Shown: piece after piece, positions 38,101 through 50,100 of the stretch
How positions within the stretch are numbered: position 1 is the first letter of the stretch
How the letters are laid out: every line of letters begins with the position of its first letter
From: Gavia stellata
Taxonomy: Eukaryota > Chordata > Aves > Gaviiformes > Gaviidae
Assembly (NCBI RefSeq): GCF_030936135.1
Contig: NC_082597.1
Location: forward strand, 72,646,495-72,710,494
Direction: 5' to 3'
DNA: 64,000 nucleotides
The notes under the pieces: generated by a model
Told to the model about the DNA's origin: nothing
Seen by the model: the letters and a program-made list of their open reading frames with translations, nothing else
Database searches by the model: none
Translations under genes and position numbers: made by a program

Positions 38101-41100
38101 GTTTGTGTAAGATTTCCTTTTCAACCTGTCTAAATATATCTGAAACAAACACCAAAGAGCTATGATTTTTTACTTTGTTCTGTTAACATGCAACAAATAT
38201 GAACTTTCTCTTTTATTTTTTCTTACAGCATAAGCAGCACTATTATGGATGTAGACAGCACAATTTCCAGTGGGCGTTCAACTCCGGTTATGATGAATGG
38301 ACAAGGAGTTCCTGCCTCCTCTGCAAAAAGCATTGCTTATAACTGTTGTTGGGACCATTGTCATGCTTGCTTCAGCTCCAGCCCAGATTTGGCAGATCAC
38401 ATTCGCTCCATACATGTGGATGGTCAACGAGGAGGGGTTGGTGTTACTTTTTCTTTTCTCCCTCTGTCTTAGTTGCCAATATTTTACTCTTTAATGACAG
38501 TAGCAAATTTTATCCTTCAAAGTATCAGTTACCTGGGTAGTGGCAATTAAGGTTGGTCCTTCAGCAGTCTGGTATTGGCTGTGTCTTTTGCATAGTTCAC
38601 TTGATTTGGTATTCTGTGTTTTTAATTTAATACCTAATTTTAAGAATGTAGTAAGTTCTTTTTAATAAATGATTTGAAGCTATCAGGTTTTTGATAGATG
38701 TGCTAACTTCTCAACATCCTGAAGCTGTTGGTATATCTTTAAGTGCTTATACTTGGAATTCATTTTCTTAAAACTATTAATGTACATGTTATTGCATGTG
38801 AACTCAGGTGAAGTCATTTCTTGATTATTTTTACGAATGGAGTCTCGCTAGAGGTAAAATATATACAGAATGTATAATAGGGAAGATGTAAGAAAATTGT
38901 CATGAAAGTACAAAGTCTTACCAAAACAACTCTGTAGTACTGATGGCAAGTATACCTTCATTATAACTGCATCAAGGTTTTTTTTTTTAAATTGAAGTAC
39001 ATACATAATCATATATATTTCAGTCTAATCCCTGGTCAAAAGATGCAATTTCTGTTGGTCTCACAATTTTAAAGTTTCAGAACATCTTCTGGTAGTGTAA
39101 TTTCAACTCTGTACTTAACTACCCACTCCTCTCCAACCTCCCAAATTACCTTTGATGCCTGGAATATGTCATGTAAACTACATCAAATATAGGCAATCTT
39201 CCTGCTTTTGGCACTGTATGTTGCAGGCCTTTAATTTCTTGGAGAGCTAATATAAAATCTTAACCTAGAATAGTCATTATGTTTTGACTTTTTGTCCTGT
39301 CACTTCTCCAGAAGTAAAATGTTAGGCCATTGCACTTTATCTTGAGTGAATAAGAGACTTAAATAAAATGCTGATTTGCATTACCTTAAATAATTTACTA
39401 TGCAATTGTGTCACTGAGACAGCCATGACTCTGGTTGTATTTAGCTAATGTGTTCAGCTTCGTATTTGGTGACTTCTTTCATTCCAAGCTCTAAGCAGAA
39501 TCATCCATCCAGTGAGCTGGCTTTTTAGCCACCCATGAGATGATTTCTGTGGTTCACTTCTTAAGTTTGTAAGTGTTATATGAGTCCTGGATGAAACAAT
39601 GAAAGGGATGAGGTGTATTGGTATCCCGTGGGCTTTCACATAACTGCATCTCTGGGGATCTTTGTTATCCCGTCCGTGACCCTTTTTAATTTCTTAAAAA
39701 GGGACTTGAAGATTTTTCAGCGTTTTTTTTTTGTATTGTATTTCTGTTCACTTACATTCCATTTGACATGATTTGTGGATATTTTTATTTAGAAAACGTT
39801 AGACTGTATTTGTCTTTCTGAAGGAGGAGCTTGTTGGAAGCACCAGGTGTCTAATAACTGTTGCGTTCAGTTCACACTTTTTATACCCCTACTGGAGTTG
39901 GTTTATTTTTTGAAAGTTCTTCAACTTGATGCTATGGAAGGGGATTGATCCTGGCTGTTTTGTTTCACGGATTTGTCTGCCACCTGCTGGCGAGGTGTTT
40001 AAATGGTGTTAGAAATTACATTCTTGCGGTTTTGATTGGATTTCAGATATTACTCAACTACAATGACTATAGATTTGAAGAAAAGTGGGAGTAGTAACTG
40101 CTTATTGAGAACTTAAAAGCAACGTGATAAGCATCTTGGTGTGATAAAATGTGTATTTTCAAGCTAATACTGAGATAATGGCTGCAAACCAAACTAGGTA
40201 GATGCATGAAGAGCCCATGAAAGTTTTGACAAAATAGTTTTGCCTCCCAAAATTTTTTTTTCAGAAATACTTTGGATTCAGCCTTTTTACAAGGGTTCCC
40301 AAGAAGCCTTGCCTGGACTTCTGGTGGGTTGTTGTGAAACCAAGTGCTTGTTTTTTGGAGGGATTGCATTTCCACAATCTGTGACTTCATAGTAGTGCTC
40401 CTTTGCTGAGTGCCCTGCAGTTGTTGATGAAAATATTGGGACAGTTACAGAGCTGTTGCAGAGCCAGGAATCTCTGAAATTCCAATTCTGTGGCTTCAGG
40501 GGGATCTCAAAACTGAGGAGCGGGAGACGTCAAAGGTTTAGGGGGTTGAGCCTTATGTGTCAGTAGATCTGGATCGGTCATACAAACATTGCAGGGTTTT
40601 CCAGCCTTGTATTAGTAAGCTGGATTATCTATATATTATACAGCAAATACATACCACTCCTGTGGCTACTCTTTTGTTTTGAAAATACAGTCTTTTGAAG
40701 ATTGAGGTTTTTAATCTCCAAAAGAGAACACGAAACTCATCCAATTAGTTTCCTGCAATTCTGAAAACATGTATTATGGACAATGCTATTCCTGGGGACT
40801 GTATTTTCCTGCTACAAATCAGGGCTATACCTCCCTTCACATGCAGACCTGTTGAGGAAATTCTAATGAAAGGCAAGTTCATTGAGCTTTTTTATTCTCT
40901 CACTTATAGATAGACACAATGAGAGGAGAAAGAAAAGCACTTAATGCACTACTGTGCATGTGACTGATCTGTGCACTAGAATCACAAAACATCCATGGAC
41001 GTTGAATCCTACGAGAAATTGTAAGGAATTGAGGAATTGAGTATAAGGCCCAAACTAGAGGTGTCCAGTATTCTAGAACATAAAACTCTGGTATCTAAAC

Positions 41101-44100
41101 TACTATACTGTAACTAAAAGTTTTTACTTTTTCATGCTCAAAGAATAAAATTATTACTTACTTATGAGAGTAAATGACTTTATTTCTTTATCTGCTAACC
41201 AGAAGATGTAAATTTGTCATTTTAAAATGTTCTGTCTTAATATCTGCTGGGCACAGATACTGAGTACAAACACAAACGCTTTAGAGTGGATGCTGTGGCT
41301 CTCAATTGTGTTTATCTGCAGGAACATCTGTTTTTTGATATTTTATTCCAGTGACCTGCTTTTTTGAATACTAGTGGTTGCAATTATTTTTTCCTTGGTG
41401 AGATATGAGAAGCGTGTTGCAAAATAAATGATTATTGTTCAGAATTCTTTGAAGTACTTTGTGTTGTGAAAACAGGCTGCTTTGCTAATCTAATGGGGTT
41501 TTTTTTTTTTTTAACTGTTTTCTTTGACTTGTGTAAACTTACCACATTTTTACTCTATTAGGTGTTTGTTTGCTTGTGGAAAGGTTGCAAAGTATATAAT
41601 ACACCTTCAACAAGTCAAAGCTGGTTGCAGAGGCATATGCTGACACACAGTGGGGACAAACCTTTCAAGGTAAGGTTCACTGTAAGATATATCTTCCCTT
41701 ATTTTAAGAGTGATGCTATTTATTTTTCCTGATACATTGTATTTAATTGAAAAATGCCATCGCAGGAGGATTTCTTAAAAAGCATCCAGTGAGATGAGCC
41801 TTGGTCTTCACCATAATTGTGCCCAAAGGTCCTGTTCTGTTATGAAACCAGGTGAAGATACTGTTACTGCTTCTCTATCCCTGTTTCTTTTAATCTATAA
41901 ATGGTAGGGGAGTCTAAAACTAAATAGTGCTGAAGGTTAATTTTTTTGTGCATTTTCCAGTTGAGCTGCTTACAGTGTAACAGTGAGATATTTTGCCTCA
42001 TGCTTTACACTTCCACGTTAAACTTTGGATCGTGCCTGATGGTGCACATTCGGTGCTTGAATACGAGCTGGTTTTGTTAACAAAATTCAGTTGAAACACA
42101 GTCAGTATTTATGGTTAACCTCTTTGAGAATATTAAGGAAGTCAGGAATGCAGGATCGTTGAGCTGACTGTATTTCCTGCACGGTATTTTCTAACTTTCT
42201 CTTTCTTTCTCCCCCTAATCTGTACCTGCAATTCTAGGTATAGTAGTGTTTATCATTCCCATATCCACCAATCCGTTATTAATGAGTTGCTTCATCCTCT
42301 TATGGATACAGTTGGGGCAGTTCATAGCTGTCAGTCCTGGATCACTTGATGGTAAGTCCCACCCACACTACTTCAGACTGAAGTTCTCCTTCCATGTAGG
42401 ATATGAAAATGAATTAGGGTTTTTTATTAAGTTTAGGTAGCATTTTATGCCTTGTTCTCCCCCAACCCCACCAAGTTTTAGTCACTGTTTCTCCACTTGC
42501 CTCTCCTCTCTTTGTTCTCAGGTAATATCTTCTGCTTTTTTTTTTTTTATTTTAAGGCAGTTTTATTACTAAAAAATACTTTTCTGTTACAGTGATGACT
42601 TCCAGAAGTTACTTCTGCACAGCTTATAACAGTAGTTGTGACAGAAAACAAAAGTAAACTCAAAACCTAGAGAGTAAAAATAGTGCATTGCAGGCGAAAA
42701 AGTTTTTACTAAGTTAGACTTTTTTTTTTCCATATTGAACTGTGTAGTTTAGCCTGAAATTTTCTGACTGAGAGAGTGAGTAACAACAGGAAACTTGCTC
42801 TTGAGTTTATCGTACCCTTTGTTCAAAGGAATAAGGTTAGCATGCTCTTGGAAGCACAGCGTAAGGATCATGGATCCCTGAAAGTTTGCAGATACGGTTG
42901 TTCCAGCAGCTGACCTAATCTGAAGTATTAATCCCTGAATAAAATAACCTTGTACCTTAGGTCTTCTCATTTTGGAATTAAATATATTATATATCTTAAA
43001 GTATAATGGCAAGCTTTGGTCTTGAAGGAAAGTCTTTCAGTAGGATAATTTGTATACTTATTTGATCTAGATCAAAGAAACTCAATTTTAGAGACATTGG
43101 GTTTAAAAGAGGTGGGCATAGCTCAGAAATACCAGTAGTACTTTTGAGTCTGTCAGTTACCTAGTAAAGTCAGTAAAACTTGGTATCCCAATTTTTTGGC
43201 TAGGCTGGTTACAGCTAGAGACCTAAAATTTAAAACAATTAGTTCTGATAATAATAGTCTTCTGTTAAATACATGTTTTTTTACCAGCTGATATTCTGTA
43301 CTTTCTGGTCATACTAAGGGAAAGAACGAAACACAGGCTAGGATTGCAGTAGTTAATCATCGTGGTTCAATGTGTGTCACTTCAAAATTTTTTCCTACTG
43401 TTGTCTTCAGTCCCTTTGTTTGTTTTTTATCTCTGTATTTCTCAATCTGTTTCTGCGGGATTTGAATGGAGGATAATTGTGGTCTGAGTAGAATTTTGTA
43501 ACATCTTTTGTTCCCCTGTCATTTATGCTGAATATAGGCTTCAGGGCTCACATGAGGTAGCCAAGTATGTAAGTGTATGTGATAGCAACCTATTAATTTA
43601 ACTAGCCCCTTTTCCTCACTGCTTTTCTTTTACAAGCTTTTGAAATCTACTGTGATATAAAAACAATTAAGTAAGTGTTGGATATTAGTCTTGATCAGTC
43701 CAAGAGCAGCCATTACTAATTGTTTTACGGCAGTCATTCAAAAATGGAGCAAATGTTTCCATTTTGGTGCATTTAGTGATTCTTATAAATCTTAATTGCT
43801 CACCTTTTAGGAAAAGCCAAATTTTTTCAAGTCAGAGTTGGATTAAGGACCTCTTGTTCTTGATGATTACTGTAGACAAAATATCTCCCAAAACCTAAAT
43901 TACAAATGAAATTTCTGTTGCCTTATGAGAATACACGAGTTCTAGCATAAAAGAAGGAATCTGTCATTTTAGAGACCTTGCTGAAAATACCTAGTCATTC
44001 AGTGTTTTATTTAAAAAAATAAATAAATGAATATCAGGATTTTTGAGGAAAGCCAGAAAAGGCGGTAATAGAAATAATGTCTGAAGAACTGCTGTTGAGG

Positions 44101-47100
44101 ATGTTTTTAAAAAAAGCAAAGAATGTTAGCTAGGAAAGTGACAATTAAAAACAAGGAAAATTTACTTTTGTAAAGGTAAAACAACACTATAATTGTTTAA
44201 TGAACAGAGGAGAGTAATAAATATGTGGCAGGTTGCTATATTCCTATACTTCCAGTCAAAATAAGAGACAAAAGAATTTTCTTAAATTGAAAGGCAGTTG
44301 GGGACTGTCTCAGGCATAGAGCTCTCCTTTGCATTAGAACTACTCTATTGAAGGATATGTCCCTGTCCTGTCACCCTTTTGCTTGCAAGTGGACTCACTT
44401 TACGTAGTTGCCCCTTTTGGGTTTCATTTTCTACTGTGATACATGTGATGTTATCCTTTGATTAAAAGCTGTATCTGGCTGTAAATGAGCTGCTCTGCTT
44501 TCATATTAAAAGGTCTTTGTGGGTTTACCTGCCCTTTCCATGCATTCATATAAACTATGTGACTGTGTAGTTTATTTGTCACAGAAATGAACGCACTTCT
44601 AAATTACAAAGGCAAAATGTTTCATATTTTCGTTTCTCCTGTTTTTTCTGTTTGTGTGGTTTAGTGTGTCCCCCTCAACATTAATACTTCAATACTTCTG
44701 TCACAGAAAAGGTAAATTTCCTTATGAATACCTATTTTTGAGACCTTTGTTATGCTAGCTGCTTTTTTTATATGGGGCAATTTCCTGGTAGTGTATGTCG
44801 AGCTCATAAGGAAGAAACATTTTATGTCTGAGTCGTCTGCTGAACTAAGGCAAAAAAAAAAAGATACCCTAGGTCTCTGGGCATAATTTAGGACCTCAGT
44901 TCCCCTTTAGTCATCAGATCGCTTTTCTGTTTACTCCCTCCCCTTTTTTTCTAAGTTTTTAATACTGATGGCCTTGGGTTTCGTGTGGAAGACGTGGATG
45001 GATTTTTTTGCTTTTTTTTTTGAGGCCATCATCCCTAAGTTTTGTTACTGATAAAGTATCTTTTCCTAGGGCACCCACCAGTCCCTCCACCAAAGAAGAA
45101 GTGTCCATTAAATGACACATAGTTACCATTCATTGCAGCTAGTTCTCAGTCTGTAGTCAAATACTATTTCTGCAAAGCAGCATGCTTTTCCAATCCTACT
45201 TTTCCTAGATTTGTTTTTCTTGTCAAGAGGAACAAACAAATAAATTGGTCTTCCAGAACATGTTTCTGGTTGTGAACTTACCAGCCTTCTTTGGCTCACT
45301 GTTAGGTATTTTTGAAGTTATGCTGCTGCTCTTAATACCTGAAGTTCATTGCTCTTGTGCTGCTGGAAGTTTTCTGTTTCCTTATTGCAGTCTGATTCTA
45401 CCCATCCTTTCATCTGGGTTTTTTTTTTTTGTCATTGTAGACATTAATACAGGTATTCTCAGAGCATGTAATTGTTTCTCTGAAGACATTTAGAAAGTTC
45501 ACGTTTGTGTATGACTTTACATCCAGAGTTGAGAGAGAAAAAACTAAACATTATTCTTTTTTAGTTCTGTTATTACATAGTTTTTGCAGCTTTTTAGAAA
45601 CTGGTGGAATGTTGTGGAGTATCATCAGCATGTAGTGGTGGTCCTGGTGAGGGTTCAGCAGCTTAAATCTTTCAGGATTTCGGAACATGTAGACAGGTGG
45701 ATCTAGAGGAATAATCTGCTGAGTTAGAAAACTGATGCTGGTAACTGTCTTTGGCAAGCTGAGAAGGAATTTCTTCATTCACTTTATTTTTCTTGTCTGA
45801 AACTTGGCCGTTACAAATACTTAAATAGTTAATGTGCTGTGACAACCTGCATTTTCCAGCATGATTTTTAGTACTCAAATTAATTGCAGCACTACTCACC
45901 ATGCCTTGTTGCTGTACAAGGCATTGAAAGTTACTTGAAGACATATCAAATGAACTCTTAAATGTAGTCTAGGTGACCAAATACAAGATGTTAGGCACAA
46001 TGAAAGGACAAACGGTAGAGTGAGCACAAAACAATGGGAAACTTTATGCAAAATAATTGCATATAGCAATTTTCTGTAAATATAAGACTGCATGTGGGTA
46101 TGCCACCAACGGCTTTCACATACTGATTCCAGTGGGTATGCTCTTAATGTTTAAGATCAGTCATGAAAGGTTTGCTCACGTGGGGTAGATTTTTCAGTAA
46201 CAATGAATGACAGTACACAGGTTCATTGGAGGCTTTCATCCTTTGTTTAAAAGGGGGGAAGAAAGTAATAATAAAAATGAAATTTGGTGCTCATTCTACC
46301 ACCTGTAACTTCCAGAATTTATTAAGGGGTGACTGCATTTGGTATGACTCTCAGTAGAGTAATACTTGTTGAAATCTAGAAAACACAGCCAAGCAGCTTC
46401 AGTCCTCATTCAGAATTCATGTCTGTTACTCTCTTGGCAGAGTATCTTCTATCCATTAGAGCACTGCAGATGCAGATAGAAAATCTAAAGGCATTCTGCC
46501 TGAACACTTAGATGATGAGACAATAAGAAGGTTTATCCAGATGTCTAAAATATTACTGTTAGATTTATTGGAAAAATTACACATTGAATATTCTAAAAAG
46601 GAGATTTGATTATTTTGAATTTAATAGAAACCCCCCCACCCCTGTATTGCTAGATATTTTTATCCTGTTTGTTAAAGTCACTGCTCTTTACTGCCCATTA
46701 ATAATGGTGGGTATGGGTACACTGGAGAAATTAAACTTATTACATGTTGACTTATTTTCTCTTGAAGTAACATATCCACCAATCCGGACCCAATCTATCA
46801 TATTTGAAATTGAATGCAAAATGTTGGGATTTAGGTTTTGGGGGAAAAATAAAGAGATTGGTTTAAAGTTGTGCATAATAGTTGAGTTTGATTTATTAGA
46901 AGCCCTCTAGATCTGTATAATTATCTGGTGGGAAGCTGATTTGGTGTGACTTACCGTCCAGAGATCCTGAAGTGACAGCCTGAACTGCTCCTTTATCTTT
47001 GGAGAGAAGAGACTTTACCCGTTAGTAACGGATTGCTGGATATATTATTTTAGAGAAAAAAAAAAAGGAAAAAAACAGGTAAGATTTTTCTCCTCTTCTA

Positions 47101-50100
47101 CTATTTCCTGTCTACTACAAAGGCATTCTGTGTCATCTTTGATATATCAGCTGTTGAGTATTTGATGACATGATCAGGTAGTCTCAAACTACACCATATC
47201 TGAATGTAATGATTTCTGCAAATATTTCATACTGTGGCTGCAGGCTATAAATAGGCTTTCTGGAAAAATATATTTTCTAGTTGCAAGTTGCATATATTGA
47301 AGATTTAAGGATGCTGGTTTGGGGCTTTTGAACGTAAAACTTGGGTAGAGCAAGAAAAGTAAGTGGTAGCTTCTGTAGATAATCTGTATAGAGTATCTGT
47401 GATTTTTTTCTTTGTATACGACTAGGGAAAAGTCAAATTACGACATTATGAGTCAAACTGCAGTTTGTCATAAAACAGTGTTTCCTGTCTGACAAGAAAT
47501 ACAATTACATTTTACGAACTTGTGTTTTAAAAAGTTTTAGAAATGTGCCTGACACAAAGTTATTTTCAGAAGGTATTGCCTTTTGATATTATACTGTAAT
47601 AAACTTGGAATATGGTAATGCATGCACTGTACCCAGACTTCAGGTCATTTTTGACCTCTAGCAGGCATTGGCAAGACTGAACTTTTAATTTCTCAGTGTG
47701 ATTGAACTTCAGGGTATGGGGGGTTTTTTCACTTTTTTTTTCCTGTCAGTAGGATCGTAGAGAGCTAGAAGCTGAAGTCAGGAGCACCTTAAAGAAAGTT
47801 AAACCCAAGCTTAGGTTTAGTTGCTTAGTTTAGTTTTGTGAAACTGCTTTTATGGATGAGACAGCTGTTTCAAGGACTTCAAACAATTCTTTATTCTCTA
47901 GTTTTTAACTAATGCACGCATGTATTTTTACCTCTAACTGTTGATTGTGAGTTTGATCACCTTTAATATAACTAAGTGGGTCATGTTAAAGGTCAGGTTG
48001 GATGGGGCTTTGAGCAACCTAATGTAGTAGATAATGTCCCTACCCACAGTAGGGGGGTTGGAACTGGATGATTTTTAAAGGTCCCTTCCAACCAAAACCA
48101 TTCCATGATTCTGTAAGTTTAAATTTTAATCTTCAGTATTAATTTGAAGTAATAAATATTGCATTGAGGTTACCATAGGGTAAATGAGATCAGGATCTTG
48201 AGTGTTTGAATTTCATAGATACGCTGGGATTTTTTACATTGTAAGTCAGTACAGTGTAAGTATACAATATTGCTATTGTTTGAACATGGGGAATTATAGG
48301 GCAAGGTAAAAAGGCGTAGGTAGGTTTTTGGTAAAAATCTTCACAATTCTTAAGATACTTATTAGTGGGGGAGACAGGAGGAACAAATACGGTGTGAAGG
48401 ATCCTAAAGCTTTTTGTCAGGGAATTATGTTTGTAGTTAGCTCAGTACTTAGAGGAAGTCAGGTAAAGTTTTTGTAAGGTTCCTTCCATTGCCCGTGCTG
48501 CCCCCAACCCCCCCCAACCACATAAGGCAAATAAAAATGTCCTCCTCTATTTTTTGCTTTTTACTGTCTTGAAATGTGTATGTATATTTTTAGTCGTATA
48601 GCAAGTATTAAATCCTTGGGGATAACACAGGTTTTTCTGTTTATGGACACTATATTGTTTTATGATCATCATGGAAAACGATTTCCTAGGTCTGAGGCAG
48701 AAATAGTCTTTTCAATTCTGCAGCCACAATTGGAAAATAAGAGTTGGGTTTTGGGGACAAAACATGCTGAGTGGTGTTCTACTGCTGTTTTCTTGTCTTT
48801 CATATGTCAGGCTTGGGACAGATTACTGTATGAGCTTGCAAATTCATCCTTCAACTTTTCAGAGAAAACTTAGCACTATGTACATAGTTGCAGCATTAGT
48901 TATTCCTGAACTGCCTCATCAGTTTGCTGCGAAGGGAAGCGCTAGACAAGAGAGGTACAGAAGAAAGAGCTGAGAAAGAGGGGAAGGAGGGGGAGGAGCA
49001 GAACAGATGCGGGAGAAGGAGAACTTTCCGATGGTTTGGAGTAGTTTCTTGCTACTGGCTGACCAACTCATTTTCCCTGTTAACCATTCTCTGGTTCAGA
49101 AGAAAAATTGATCATGTGGATACACAATTCATTGCAGTCAGTGATGGAATGAGTATCTTAAAATCACTTTTCTATTACCCTTGTAAGCTCAGAGCACAAG
49201 AGAAAAGGTTTGTGCCTCCCTCCCCAACAGTATAATTTAAATACTTATTTTGCGAATGAAATAGTTGTAAATATAAACCAAATACTTAGGAAAATACCAG
49301 TAATTAGTATAGTCAGTACTAGCTTAGTTGCATGCATCTTGTGATTTCTATGTTTCTGCTTAATTATTGTTGGAGCTTTTCTTATTTTTCTGTTTGAGAA
49401 AGAGAGGCCATTTTCTTTAATAAGAACTTTCTTAAATACTTCGGAAGTAATAGTAGCATCCCAAAACAAATGTATTAAGAATTGTTAATACAACTTTCAA
49501 GTTACTGAAGTTAAAGTTTTAGACAGAACTGCAAGATAACTATTTATTGACTTTGTATACAATTTACAAAAAAGCATTAAGCTGTTTCAAATTTAATGTG
49601 GGTAAGGATATATTTTTTTTTTTTTTTTTTACTTCTGCCTTGTCACAAGAAAGGAGGGTGTTAGAGAATGTTATTGTTATCAAACGCAGAAGATTAGAGA
49701 GCTGTTGAGAAATACAGAATAACAATACAGCATTTTGAAAGACAAAGGGATGCTGGTATGTAAAGGGGAAGGTTCTTCAGCAGCATTTATTTTCTGTGGG
49801 AAGAGTTTCAGTGCATTGTTTGAGATTGGTTTTGTGCTATACAATATTACAGAATATAATATAGTATAGAAAAAGATGATTATAACATGGAATAATTATT
49901 GAGAGTTATAAAGTTCAGATAGAAATTTATTTCAGATTATGTTTCTGTTTTTCTTTTTAAGAATTGCGTGGTCATTAAGAATTTGTCTTCCTTTTAGTGT
50001 GTTGGAGGTTGAGCCAGAAAAGTCAAACTGAAAGATCTGTCAAGGCTCTTGTGAATGAGTGCCATATAGCACGCTGATACAGTTGTTCTGTTTTTTTCTC

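Larger units (their letters stand above)
20194..38228 (+). other. AEBP2 intron 1 (18,035 bp)
   Basis: Runs from GTCAGT to TTTTTTCTTACAG. The first ~550 bases belong to the CpG island; the rest is AT-rich. It holds a clear CR1 copy (36845-37390), an ancient repeat tail (37806-37850), a poly-T run (20772-20788), a perfect 16-base tandem duplication (30445-30476) and a threefold AT-rich repeat (22713-22806). Mammals make a short AEBP2 isoform from an alternative first exon with a distinctive short start peptide. I looked for an equivalent ATG exon here and did not recognise one. No other gene seen. Confidence 0.9.
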
